From contig PIVW01000175.1 in assembly GCA_003353825.1 (NCBI GenBank), positions 1-10,825 of the forward strand: a DNA stretch of 10,825 nt, given 5' to 3'. Source of the DNA: Chloroflexota bacterium. GTDB lineage: Bacteria > Chloroflexota > Anaerolineae > J102. Shown piece by piece: positions 1 through 7,004 of this stretch (the stretch's first letter is position 1; the number at the start of each line of letters is the position of its first letter). The position numbers and the translations under genes are program-made. The notes under the pieces were generated by a model. It ran no database searches. It was not told the DNA's origin and saw only the letters and a program-made list of their open reading frames with translations.

Positions 1-98
1 GTGACATCAATTGCCGTTCGTCAGTAACTGTGCCGGAATCTAGCGTGTCCCGTATACTGTAGTGCATATCAGAAACATACTACATGTAGTGGACTCTA

Positions 99-419
99 AT
101 GTGCCATTGTCGTACTAATGGCAATATAATATATAATAATTATAATTGGACTGGTTATGGTAATATGGTTGGCGTACAGGACTTTTCTAATCGAGTTGCT
201 TATTACGCTCATTTAGACGAAAGCACGTACCTGAAATCTGGTTACATTAGTCAAGGTTCTTATATTGGCTCGGCTGGCAATTCTGGGTGTTGGGGTTGTG
301 GTGTACATTTGCATTTCCATGTACGTACAACTGAACCAAGTTACACTCCTATTGATATTACAGGAATCCCAACTATGACTGTTGATGATAACGGTTGTAC
401 TGGCTATGCTCAATATTAA
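99..419 (+). pseudogene. C-terminal part of an M23 (LytM-like) peptidase
   Basis: M23 peptidases are zinc endopeptidases that cut peptide cross-links in cell walls. The 106 residues show the second half of the fold: YGNMV near residue 20, the YAHLD motif (His38), a GYISQGSYIGSAGNSG turn, and the terminal HLHFH motif (His70, His72), which supplies a metal ligand and the catalytic His. The N-terminal HxxxD metal-binding motif is absent. The reading frame is closed by TAG at 87-89 and again at 60-62, so the missing half cannot be recovered in this frame. No ribosome binding site precedes the ATG at 99. I therefore read this as a truncated or frameshifted remnant, unless the missing half lies in another frame left of the window. 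Its base composition is AT-rich compared with the kinase and later genes, which suggests acquired DNA. Family assignment is fairly sure; loss of function is inferred. Confidence 0.6.
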
Positions 420-471
420 TCTCCATAGCTATGATATAGATTGCGTACGGAGTACTAACTAAAATTGAATT

Positions 472-501
472 GGTCCGACACACGGCAACGTGTGTCGGAC
501 C
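472..501. terminator. 13-bp perfect hairpin with GCAA loop
   Basis: The arms GGTCCGACACACG (472-484) and CGTGTGTCGGACC (489-501) pair perfectly around a GCAA tetraloop. The hairpin sits 52 bases after the peptidase remnant and 37 bases beyond the stop of the converging recombinase gene, where a shared terminator would be expected. The T-run after it is poor on the plus strand (TT) and only AATTCAATTTT on the minus strand, so termination efficiency is uncertain. Confidence 0.55.
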
Positions 502-504
502 TTC

Positions 505-574
505 CTGATAGGACCAGTGGGCGCATTTGAACGAAAACCTACGGTTTTGACGTTGCGTTCGTTGGTCCTATCAG
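505..574. repeat. Nested inverted repeat overlapping the recombinase 3' end
   Basis: The outer arms CTGATAGGACCA (505-516) and TGGTCCTATCAG (563-574) are perfect 12-base reverse complements. Between them are AACGAA and TTCGTT, and an inner hairpin AAAACC-TAC-GGTTTT (534-548). The stop codon of the leftward recombinase (539-541) lies in the inner loop. Such a branched palindrome could be a terminator, a recombinase binding or crossover region, or the end of a mobile element. The sequence alone does not decide between these. Confidence 0.6.
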
Positions 575-1477
575 CCGTTCGAGGTGATCGGTGAGTAGCG
601 TCTCTGGGTCTGTCAGACGGCCGTCTCTAAGAATCAACACCGGGACTGTAAGTGGGTGCTTCTCAATAGAATGGGCCTGCATTGCGGCTGGGTCTGGAGT
701 CTGGAAGTCACAGATTGCGCAACTGTAAGTAAGCATCGAATTTATCCTGTTACGTCCTTCAGTCAAGGTAACGCAAAGAGTGGGGTTTTTCGCATAGCCA
801 ACGACTGTACGAAAACAGGATTCACTGACAAGATGTTTTTGCTTCCAAGCTTCTGTTAATTCGCTATCTTGGAGGATAAAATAACGGTAGGATTGGTACG
901 TAAGCCCTAGCTCGCTTTCAGAGTTGATGATTTTTCTTACAGTAGCAACGTCTAAACCCATGTTGAGATATGTGAGAATGGCATCTCTGAAGGGCATAAG
1001 CTTGTTGTTTTTGTTCCGGCTGCCTTTCGGTCTACCGAGTAGCTTGCCTTTTGCTTTGGCAGCTGCTAAGCCTTGTCTTGTCCTCATCGAGATAAACTCT
1101 CTCTCTGTCTCATCAATATATCCGTAAATCGCCGTCAGTAGCTTCACGTGAGGGGCATTTGTAGAAAGTTCTGGTTGTCTTATAAGAATGACCGTGATTC
1201 GTTTCTCTTGAAGTGTGTTTATCAGATTCATCACTTCGAGCATGTTGCGGCCAAGTCTACTAAGCTCGGCCGCTATCAGGGTATCGTCTGGTTGTAGAAC
1301 CGTTTGCAGTTCGTCAATTCGCCGCTCCTTTTGGCTCTTCCTTGAAGATATCTCCACCTCGATAAAATCATCAATTACAATCTTATTCTGCTGCGCATAC
1401 TCAAGTAGCAAATGGCGCTGTTTCTCAGTATCTTGAAGCTCTGTGCTGACACGTATGTATCCGATGATTTTTGCCAT
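539..1477 (-). CDS. Serine recombinase (resolvase/invertase family) with C-terminal C2H2 zinc-finger motif
   Basis: Serine recombinases cut and rejoin DNA through a covalent phosphoserine link. The 312-residue protein begins with the signature GYIRVSTELQD: Ser11 is the expected nucleophile and Arg9 its partner. AELSRLGRN carries Arg74 and Arg77, matching the conserved arginines of gamma-delta resolvase. The catalytic domain ends near residue 140 and is followed by the linker LLGRPKGSRNK and a helix-turn-helix-like stretch at about 160-205. An extra tail contains C253-x2-C256-x12-H269-x4-H274, the spacing of a classical C2H2 zinc finger, with Tyr and Phe in the usual positions. It is longer than ordinary resolvases (about 190 residues) and shorter than large phage serine integrases. 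No clear Shine-Dalgarno precedes the ATG. The gene is more AT-rich than the kinase and lies between a broken peptidase gene and a kinase that seems to have lost its start, so it probably belongs to an inserted element. Target sites are unknown. Confidence 0.9.
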   Translation of the reverse strand: MAKIIGYIRVSTELQDTEKQRHLLLEYAQQNKIVIDDFIEVEISSRKSQKERRIDELQTVLQPDDTLIAAELSRLGRNMLEVMNLINTLQEKRITVILIRQPELSTNAPHVKLLTAIYGYIDETEREFISMRTRQGLAAAKAKGKLLGRPKGSRNKNNKLMPFRDAILTYLNMGLDVATVRKIINSESELGLTYQSYRYFILQDSELTEAWKQKHLVSESCFRTVVGYAKNPTLCVTLTEGRNRINSMLTYSCAICDFQTPDPAAMQAHSIEKHPLTVPVLILRDGRLTDPETLLTDHLERLIGPTNATSKP

Positions 1478-1501
1478 GTTTAGACTTGTTTAAAATATAA
1501 T
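1471..1501 (+). promoter_or_regulatory. Candidate promoter reading into the kinase gene
   Basis: A perfect TATAAT (1496-1501) lies 27 bases before the kinase ATG. A TTGCCA (1471-1476) is the best -35 candidate, but the 19-base spacing is wide and the -35 overlaps the first codons of the opposite recombinase gene. It would be an outward promoter supplied by the inserted segment. Weakly supported. Confidence 0.3.
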
Positions 1502-1527
1502 GTTTATCGAATAACGTAGACATCCTC

Positions 1528-2412
1528 ATGCTCGGCCACTTTGCCCGCGACAGGATCATTGTCGATGGCCACGGTGTGGCAGCCTCTGGCGGGGCGGTGT
1601 ATTTTGGCAGTATCGCTTTGCGACGGCTGGGATTAGACGTAGCCGTTGTCACCCGCTTACATCAAGACGATTTCCCCTGGCTGGATGAATTCGAGCAAGC
1701 GGGCGTGCGAGTATACGCCACACCCGCGGCAGAGACCTCTGGCATTGCCAATTACTATGATTCCACCGACATGGAACGTCGTATCACCAAGCCATTGGGC
1801 TTTGCCGGACCTATCCTGGAAGAGGATATCCCCGACATCACGGCTCGCATCTACGCCGCGGCCCCGATCATGGCCGGTGAAGTGACCCTACCCCTGCTGA
1901 AATCCCTGGCTAAACGGGGTCCTGTCTCTCTGGATGTGCAAGGTTTTGTGCGAGTGAGAGAAGGTATCCCTGGACAGGGTATCTCCGGTCACCGCTCAGG
2001 GCAGAGTTTGGTCTTTCGCCCCTGGCTGGAAATGGAAGAAGGCCTGGCCCACGTGACCTATCTCAAAGTGGATCGGGCGGAAGCCGAACTATTGACCGGT
2101 TTGACCGATCTGGCAGCAGCCGCACGCCGCCTGTCGCAGTACGGCCCGCGCGAAATCGTGCTTACGCAATCGTCAGGCGTGACCGTCTATGTCGATGGCG
2201 AGATCCATCAGGCCCCCTTCGCACCCAGATCGTTGGCCGGTCGCACCGGACGCGGCGACACTTGCTTCATGACCTATCTGGGCAAGCGCCTGAGCGCGAC
2301 GCCTGCCGAAGCCTGTCGCTGGGCGGCGGCCGTCACTACGTTGAAACAGGAACAGCCTGGCCCATGGGATGGCGATATCGCTGCTGTCGAACAACTGCTG
2401 AAAGCAGTATGA
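1528..2412 (+). CDS. PfkB/ribokinase-family carbohydrate kinase, possibly 5'-truncated
   Basis: This family transfers phosphate from ATP to a sugar or nucleoside hydroxyl in the cytoplasm. The 294 residues include GHFARDRIIVDG at the N-terminus, the substrate-side ASGGAVYFGSIALRRLG, a KVDRAEAELLTG segment in the place of the NxxE magnesium motif, and the signature GRTGRGDTC with Asp244 as the catalytic base. Length and motif order fit the family. The start is odd. In frame upstream of ATG 1528 the codons read NNVDIL back to a stop at 1498-1500, and VDILMLGHFARD is what the first beta strand of these kinases normally looks like. No ATG, GTG or TTG is found in that extension, and no Shine-Dalgarno precedes 1528. 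I infer that the native start was replaced when the recombinase segment arrived, leaving a product short by several residues. Substrate not identifiable; the neighbouring ABC, HAD and isomerase remnants point to a sugar. Confidence 0.8.
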   Translation: MLGHFARDRIIVDGHGVAASGGAVYFGSIALRRLGLDVAVVTRLHQDDFPWLDEFEQAGVRVYATPAAETSGIANYYDSTDMERRITKPLGFAGPILEEDIPDITARIYAAAPIMAGEVTLPLLKSLAKRGPVSLDVQGFVRVREGIPGQGISGHRSGQSLVFRPWLEMEEGLAHVTYLKVDRAEAELLTGLTDLAAAARRLSQYGPREIVLTQSSGVTVYVDGEIHQAPFAPRSLAGRTGRGDTCFMTYLGKRLSATPAEACRWAAAVTTLKQEQPGPWDGDIAAVEQLLKAV

Positions 2413-2474
2413 AAAGGCGATCAGCCATCAGTAGAAATTAAACAAAAGTCGGGTTTGCGAATCGTTGAAACTTC

Positions 2475-2765
2475 GTGCTAGACTGGAATATGTTCGCCAG
2501 CGGCCAGGAAGGCATGTTCAGAAACCCCGACATCTGGGGCGGCGTTCGGAATAGCGTGCGCTTACAGATCAGCGTCGCCATTATCGACGGATTTTTAGAG
2601 CTACTAATCGGTTGTACCATGGTCAGGACGCAGGGAAGCGAGCTGTCAATTAAGCTGGGCGGTGTCACTGAAGTCGAGACGAATGACGCCGTCTGGGTCG
2701 ATTTCGGTGCGGCGAAGATGAACTATTACGATCCCAAAACAGAGAAACTACTGCGGATCGTGTAG
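2475..2765 (+). pseudogene. Composite remnant of sugar ABC transporter genes
   Basis: The 96-residue frame (GTG start, no ribosome binding site) is not a recognisable whole protein. Its last 45 residues, with VWVDFGAAKMNYYDPKTEKL, resemble the extreme C-terminus (the TOBE-like regulatory domain) of MalK/UgpC-type sugar ABC-transporter ATPases, just before the stop. The first 35 residues, with FRNPDIWGGVRNSVRL, look like a short piece of a sugar ABC permease, although this half is much less certain. The simplest reading is a deletion that fused two neighbouring transporter genes and removed the nucleotide-binding core: no Walker A, signature or Walker B motif is present. It lies 4 bases upstream of the HAD gene, so its translation may still deliver ribosomes to that gene. 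Confidence 0.45.
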
Positions 2766-2768
2766 ATC

Positions 2769-3380
2769 ATGATCCGCGCCGTCGTCTTTGATATGGGGGG
2801 AGTCCTGGCTCACGAGCAGGTGGGGAGAGCGCGCCTGGCCGAGTTTGATCAGATGTTGGGGTGGGAGCGAGGCTCGCTGGTTCAGCACTTGTATAGCGGC
2901 CCCGCCTGGATCGCTTATTCCACCGGCGCCATGGATGGCGATGACTACTGGGCCACGGTGGGAGCGCCGCTGGAGGCGTCGTTGCCCTCTGACTTTGTTG
3001 AGTTCAAGGATAATTTCTGGAGAGCGACGCTAGACAAAGCGACGGTGGAAATGGCCTGGCGTTTGCGCCAACACTACCGCATCGCCCTGCTCTCCAATGC
3101 CACGCCTTTGCTCTCCCAACACCTGATGCAAGAACCTCATTTTCAGGATCTTTTCGAGGCGGCGGTTATCAGCGCGCACGTGGGTATGCGCAAACCTGAT
3201 CCCGCCATTTTTCATTTCACCGCCCAGGCTCTTGACCTACCCCTCTCTTCCTGTGTCCTGCTCGACGACAAGCTGCGCAACACCCGCGCCGCCGAAGCCG
3301 AAGGCATGTTGGCGATAGAACATCGCCATGCAACGACGAGTGAACGCGCCTTACAGCGACTTGGGGTTAGGTTGGATTGA
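2769..3380 (+). CDS. HAD-superfamily hydrolase (subfamily IA phosphatase-like)
   Basis: A 203-residue soluble hydrolase with all four HAD motifs. Motif I is VVFDMGGVL with Asp8 as nucleophile, motif II is LLSNAT (Ser109), motif III is the Lys142 of MRKPDPAIF, and motif IV is VLLDDKLRN (Asp166, Asp167). In motif I the usual second aspartate is Gly10 (DxGGV). This is common in the YihX-like branch, which dephosphorylates small substrates such as alpha-glucose-1-phosphate. The cap domain is the alpha-helical insertion at about residues 15-90. The gene starts 4 bases after the transporter remnant, without an obvious Shine-Dalgarno, so translational coupling is likely. It appears to be the only undamaged gene of this decayed sugar cluster. 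The substrate is inferred only from family and context. Confidence 0.85.
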   Translation: MIRAVVFDMGGVLAHEQVGRARLAEFDQMLGWERGSLVQHLYSGPAWIAYSTGAMDGDDYWATVGAPLEASLPSDFVEFKDNFWRATLDKATVEMAWRLRQHYRIALLSNATPLLSQHLMQEPHFQDLFEAAVISAHVGMRKPDPAIFHFTAQALDLPLSSCVLLDDKLRNTRAAEAEGMLAIEHRHATTSERALQRLGVRLD

Positions 3381-3382
3381 GA

Positions 3383-3611
3383 GAGGTCGAAAGCTTCGAC
3401 TTCATCTACACCGCTCACGCTCCCGACCCGCTCAACTCCCTCACTACCACGCCGGTATGCTGATCCCCATCCTGGTGCAACAAATCGAGGCCGTCGACCA
3501 CCCCAATCTCGGTCTCACCCTTGACTTTGCCCATCTGTACGTGGCCGCCAATGCTTGTGGCTTCGACTACCTGGACGCGGTCCGGCAAGCGGCGCCTTAC
3601 GTGCGGCGTCT
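3383..3611 (+). pseudogene. Frameshifted fragment of a sugar phosphate isomerase/epimerase (AP-endonuclease-2 TIM barrel)
   Basis: Two pieces in different frames look like one broken gene. From 3383 one frame reads FDFIYTAHAPDPLNSL and stops at a TGA near 3459. From about 3445 another frame continues with ILVQQIEAVDHPNLGLTLD and FAHLYVAANACGFDYLDAVR. The HAP segment and the GLTLDFAHLY segment match metal-binding strands of the xylose isomerase-like barrel used by sugar phosphate isomerases and epimerases. The barrel's N-terminal strands and everything beyond the APYV strand are missing, so the product cannot be active. It begins 3 bases after the HAD stop, which suggests it was once the next gene of that operon. 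Assignment is from motif resemblance only. Confidence 0.5.
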
Positions 3612-3615
3612 GTCG

Positions 3616-3723
3616 CGCTGGTATGATTATCGGCGAGGGCGGTTTGTGCAGGCGGATACCATTGCGCCGGAGCTTGGGAATCCGCAGTCGCTCAATCGCT
3701 ACATGTACGTCCGAGCGAATCCT
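3616..3723 (+). pseudogene. RHS repeat-associated core domain fragment
   Basis: The frame reads RWYDYRRGRFVQADTIAPEL followed by GNPQSLNRYMYVRANP. This closely follows the RHS core consensus, in which YDxxxGRFxxxD is followed by NPQxLNRYxYVxxNP. In intact RHS/YD-repeat proteins this block marks the end of the conserved shell just before the variable toxin tip. Here only about 36 residues remain, fused in frame to the isomerase fragment, and the expected following proline/tyrosine segment is lost. It is a relic of a polymorphic toxin or wall-associated RHS gene. The shared open frame runs on to 3849 with no further recognisable sequence. Confidence 0.7.
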
Positions 3724-3726
3724 ACA

Positions 3727-3747
3727 CAATGGGCGCTGAGCCCATTG
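3727..3747. repeat. 8-bp hairpin after the RHS fragment
   Basis: CAATGGGC (3727-3734) and GCCCATTG (3740-3747) pair perfectly around GCTGA. It begins 4 bases after RHS similarity ends, so it may mark the rearrangement joint. There is no T-run, so a terminator role is unlikely. The following stretch to the next gene (3748-3915) shows only a weak promoter-like pair and otherwise nothing I recognise. Confidence 0.4.
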
Positions 3748-3857
3748 TTGGCAACTCTGCATACTGACTGCACTCTTTTGCCAACACATTTCAGTACCGA
3801 ATTACAGACCATGACGCCGGTAAGAGGTTTCGAGAGACCCCATACGTAAGCACTGTT

Positions 3858-3888
3858 TTGTGATAATCTGGGGTCAAGACGGTAGAAT
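3858..3888 (+). promoter_or_regulatory. Candidate promoter of the GT39 gene
   Basis: TTGTGA (3858-3863) and TAGAAT (3883-3888) are separated by 19 bases and lie about 30 bases before the GTG at 3916. GATAAT at 3862-3867 is an alternative -10. Either fit is imperfect; location is the main support. Confidence 0.25.
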
Positions 3889-3915
3889 ATACGGCCCTGA
3901 CAACGAACAGAAGTC

Positions 3916-6285
3916 GTGTCGATCCCCTCCATGCGCAAACAGATATCCACTTACCGTTACTCGATTAGCCTGGTCCTCATTGTGGCCATCGCCGCCATCC
4001 TGCGCGTTTATGCTCTGGATGGCCAAAGCTTTTGGGCGGATGAAGGCAACTCGGTGGCGTTGGCCGGACGTGATATTGGCGATATCGTGGCCGCTGCCGC
4101 CGCCGACATTCACCCGCCCGTTTATTACTTGCTATTGCGTGGTTGGGGGCAGATCAACGGTCTGGATGAGGTGGGCGCCCGCAGTTTTTCGGCGCTGGTG
4201 GGGATTTTGCTGGTCTGGGTCATCTATCTCCTTGGTAAGCATTTGCGAAATCCCATGACCGCTCTCATCGCAGCTGCACTGGCGGCGATTAATCCATTTC
4301 TGATCTATTACAGCCAAGAAGCGAGGATGTACGAGTTGTTGGCCCTCTGTGCGGCCGCCACTGCTTTTGCTCTACTGCTCTGGATTATCCCTCAGCGCCG
4401 CAAGGGCAGCGCAGCCATTGTCTTTGTCACTTTCTCGATCCTGGGTTTATACACGCATTATGCCTTCCCCATTCATCTGGCAACACTTTCGCTTATCTGG
4501 CTTATCTGGTTGATGCGAGAACGAAGGGCGTTGCCCGTAATGCCTGAAGTCGTGCAATGGGGTGGGATCAATGTCCTGGTTCTAGTGCTATTTACACCCT
4601 GGATTCCGGTGGCGCTAAGACAGCTAACGACCTGGCCTTCGCCAGCGGTCAGCCTGAACGCCTCTGCGGCGTTGCAAGAAACACTGCGGTTGATGCTCTG
4701 CGGCCCTGTCGCTTGCGACATCACGACAGGGTGGCATCTACTCTCGGCCTTGCTGACACTGGCGCTGGCTGCGATCGCCATCATCCCCCGTTGGCCTATG
4801 CGCAAGAGTTGGCTGGAATCCGCTCTGCCGCTTGTGTGGTTGGTTTTCCCTCTGGCAGCGATGGTTCTTTTCGGCATTTTCTCGCCCGTGTTCTTCAAAT
4901 TCCTAATCATTGTTGTGCCAGCCTTTTTGTTGATGGTTGCAATCGGTATCGACCGTCTTGCGAAACTGGCTGCGGGTGAAATTAAAGTAAGATATAACCG
5001 AATTGCCTGTTTGCTACCTGCTATCCTTTTCTTCTTCGTAGCTCTGCCTTCTGCGCCTGCACTCGACCGTTACTATCACGATCCCACCGAGGCGCGTGAC
5101 GATTACCGCAGTATCGCTGCCTATCTTCATGCAATTGCCGGCGCAAACGACGCCATCATTCTCAATGCTCCCAGCCAGATAGACGCTTTCAGACAGTATG
5201 ACCATGGCGCCGCTGTACTCTATCCCTTGCCCAGCTCACGCCCGCTCGACCCTGAAGCGACAGGCGCCGAACTCGAGAAAATACGCCAACAATATGGCCG
5301 CATCTACGCCGTTTATTGGGCAACTGAACAATCAGATCCCGAGGGTGTGATCGAGCGCTACCTGGCCGAAAACGCGTTCAAGGCCTGGGACAGCTGGATC
5401 GGCAACTTGCGTTTTGTGGCCTACAGTGCGCAGCCACCGCCCCAACCAACCCAATTCCCTGTGCCACCCCGTTTTGGTGAGGTAATCGAACTGGATGCGC
5501 TAGGCCTTAACAGTGATGCTCTACAGCCGGGAGATATCGCCCAGGTGCTGTTACGCTGGACCTCTGTCGAGGCCATCGAGAACAACTACAAAGTGACGCT
5601 ACAGTTGCTCGATCCCGGCAACCAGATCGTCGCCCAGGTGGATTCCGAACCTGGCGGCGGCACTCGCCCCACCAGCAGTTGGCAACCTTACGATAGCGTC
5701 GACGACGCCTATGGTCTGCCCATCCCCCTCGCCACCCCGCCTGGCGACTATGCCCTTATCCTGGCGCTATACGACGCCGGTTCGGGCCTGCGCCTGCCGG
5801 TGGTCACAGGCGCAGGTGTCAGCGATCACTTACTGCTCGGTGTTTTGGGGGTTGTCCCCCCCGCCTCGGCTCCACCCCTGGCAGTGCTTCCCATCCCTTT
5901 TCCTGCCGATACCATGGCCGGCTCTATCCAATTCCTCGGCCATGACCGCTACAAACAGGGCTATGGCCACGCTTCCGAAACACCTCTCACTCCCGGCGAT
6001 TTGCTCCATCTCACCACTTTCTGGCAGACAGAAAAAGTGGTGCAGGGCGATTACATGTTCGAACTCAGGTTAGATGACACAGCACTCGGCCGGTTCCAGC
6101 TCACCGGGTCGGGTTACCCCAGCAGCCGTTGGCAACCGGGCTTACCCTGGCGAGGCGAGCACATGGTTCTGTTGCCGGCGGAACTTGCCACTGGCGCAGC
6201 CCATCGCCTCACCATGCAGCTGCTCGATCCTGATAGCCAGCCCTTGGGCGAGCCCATTCTACTGTCACCCTCTCTGATCTATTGA
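3916..6285 (+). CDS. GT39/PMT-like membrane glycosyltransferase with duplicated C-terminal beta domain
   Basis: A 789-residue polytopic membrane protein of the ArnT/PMT_2 type, which transfers a sugar from a polyprenyl-phosphate donor on the outer face of the cytoplasmic membrane. After the first membrane helix (residues about 16-34) comes FWADE with the expected catalytic Asp42/Glu43, then IHPPVYY (His66), then YYSQEARMYELL (131-142), all diagnostic for the family. Roughly ten further hydrophobic segments run to about residue 390. The following part (about 390-500) is the soluble extracytoplasmic stretch usual for these proteins. Residues about 513-630 and 655-785 are two related beta-sandwich-like units, each with L-x-PGD, a W in the next strand, SS-x-WQP and a final L-L-D strand. 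The start is uncertain: GTG 3916 or ATG 3931 (MRKQIS), neither with a good ribosome binding site. Acceptor and sugar are unknown. Confidence 0.85.
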   Translation: MSIPSMRKQISTYRYSISLVLIVAIAAILRVYALDGQSFWADEGNSVALAGRDIGDIVAAAAADIHPPVYYLLLRGWGQINGLDEVGARSFSALVGILLVWVIYLLGKHLRNPMTALIAAALAAINPFLIYYSQEARMYELLALCAAATAFALLLWIIPQRRKGSAAIVFVTFSILGLYTHYAFPIHLATLSLIWLIWLMRERRALPVMPEVVQWGGINVLVLVLFTPWIPVALRQLTTWPSPAVSLNASAALQETLRLMLCGPVACDITTGWHLLSALLTLALAAIAIIPRWPMRKSWLESALPLVWLVFPLAAMVLFGIFSPVFFKFLIIVVPAFLLMVAIGIDRLAKLAAGEIKVRYNRIACLLPAILFFFVALPSAPALDRYYHDPTEARDDYRSIAAYLHAIAGANDAIILNAPSQIDAFRQYDHGAAVLYPLPSSRPLDPEATGAELEKIRQQYGRIYAVYWATEQSDPEGVIERYLAENAFKAWDSWIGNLRFVAYSAQPPPQPTQFPVPPRFGEVIELDALGLNSDALQPGDIAQVLLRWTSVEAIENNYKVTLQLLDPGNQIVAQVDSEPGGGTRPTSSWQPYDSVDDAYGLPIPLATPPGDYALILALYDAGSGLRLPVVTGAGVSDHLLLGVLGVVPPASAPPLAVLPIPFPADTMAGSIQFLGHDRYKQGYGHASETPLTPGDLLHLTTFWQTEKVVQGDYMFELRLDDTALGRFQLTGSGYPSSRWQPGLPWRGEHMVLLPAELATGAAHRLTMQLLDPDSQPLGEPILLSPSLIY

Positions 6286-6393
6286 TCCATCAGATTGGTG
6301 AACTCATCAACACTCTACTCTAACCCATTGGCACAAGTAGCAGATCGCAAGTGCGAGTTCAGTTGCAGACAAGTGTGGCATTACTTATCAAGT

Positions 6394-6422
6394 TTGACAC
6401 GTGAGGGGCTTGTAGTGAAAAT
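6394..6422 (+). promoter_or_regulatory. Candidate promoter of the copper lipoprotein gene
   Basis: A perfect TTGACA (6394-6399) is followed after 17 bases by GAAAAT (6417-6422), a four-of-six -10. It ends 33 bases before the ATG at 6456. The upstream intergenic stretch (6286-6393) shows only a short TCGCA-AG-TGCGA hairpin (6345-6356) and no terminator for the GT39 gene. Confidence 0.45.
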
Positions 6423-6455
6423 GTGCAAACCCTACAACGCAAAAGGAGCAAACAA

Positions 6456-6959
6456 ATGATAAAACGAGTTCTCATCCTGGGGATGTTGCTTGTACTGCTC
6501 ATCGCTGCCTGCAGCGCCCCGGCGGACCAACCGGCAGCCGAACCGGCAGCCGAACCCGCGCAAGATGAGCAGAGCGCCACGCCCCAGATAACGGTCTACA
6601 GAGCACCTACCTGAGGTTGCTGCGGCGGCTGGATCGAGCACATGGAAGAAAATGGCTATCACGTTCAGGTCGAAGATACCGAAAACTTGATGGATGTGAA
6701 AGCGCAGTACCAAGTGCCGCCCGAACTCCAGTCCTGCCACACTGCCATCGTGGATGGCTACATCATCGAAGGTCACGTACCTGCCGGCGAGATCGCCCGC
6801 CTGCTGCAGGAAAAACCAGATATCGCCGGGTTATCTGTACCCGGTATGCCCATCGGCTCGCCCGGAATGGAAGTCGAGGGTGCACAAGCCCAGGCATACG
6901 ATATCATTTCATTCGATACCTCGGGGAACACGGAAGTGTTTGCCAGCTCCGGCGAATAA
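6456..6959 (+). CDS. DUF411/CopG-like copper-binding lipoprotein with in-frame TGA at a conserved Cys
   Basis: Read through one TGA, the frame gives a complete 167-residue DUF411 protein; P. aeruginosa CopG, of this family, holds a Cys-bridged copper cluster in a thioredoxin-like fold. A Shine-Dalgarno AAAAGGAG (6441-6448) precedes ATG 6456. Residues 1-19 are a lipoprotein signal with lipobox IAAC (Cys19), followed by an Ala/Pro/Glu linker containing a 12-base tandem repeat. The domain starts at ITVYRAPT. Codon 53 (6612-6614) is TGA where the family has the first Cys of CGCC; Cys55 and Cys56 follow, then GGWIEHMEENGY, SCHT (Cys94), EGHVP and VPGMPIGSPGME, all intact. Options: selenocysteine, a recent nonsense mutation, or a sequencing error. 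Conservation after the TGA argues against old decay. Without readthrough only a 52-residue lipopeptide is made. I see no hairpin meeting the usual bacterial SECIS spacing. Confidence 0.8.
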
Positions 6960-7004
6960 AATCATTGTAATCGTGTCGAAGCCTCAATCAGAACTTGCAT
7001 CTGT

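Noticed and set aside
656..1436. Plus-strand open frames opposite the recombinase
   Set aside because: The recombinase frame has catalytic and zinc-finger motifs; the opposite frames have none.
4473..4979. Open frames on both strands inside the GT39 gene
   Set aside because: No recognisable domain, and the GT39 frame is continuous with family motifs and membrane segments throughout.
6520..6560. Tandem 12-base repeat in the lipoprotein linker as a possible phase-variable site
   Set aside because: Only about two copies of a multiple-of-three unit, so length change would not switch the frame. It is an ordinary Ala/Pro/Glu lipoprotein linker.
6615..6641. Possible SECIS stem (GTTGCT with AGCAC, plus CGG with TCG) just after the TGA at 6612
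   Set aside because: The loop would begin only about 11 bases after the TGA, closer than the usual bacterial spacing, and the stem needs bulges and a G-T pair. Not good enough to call.
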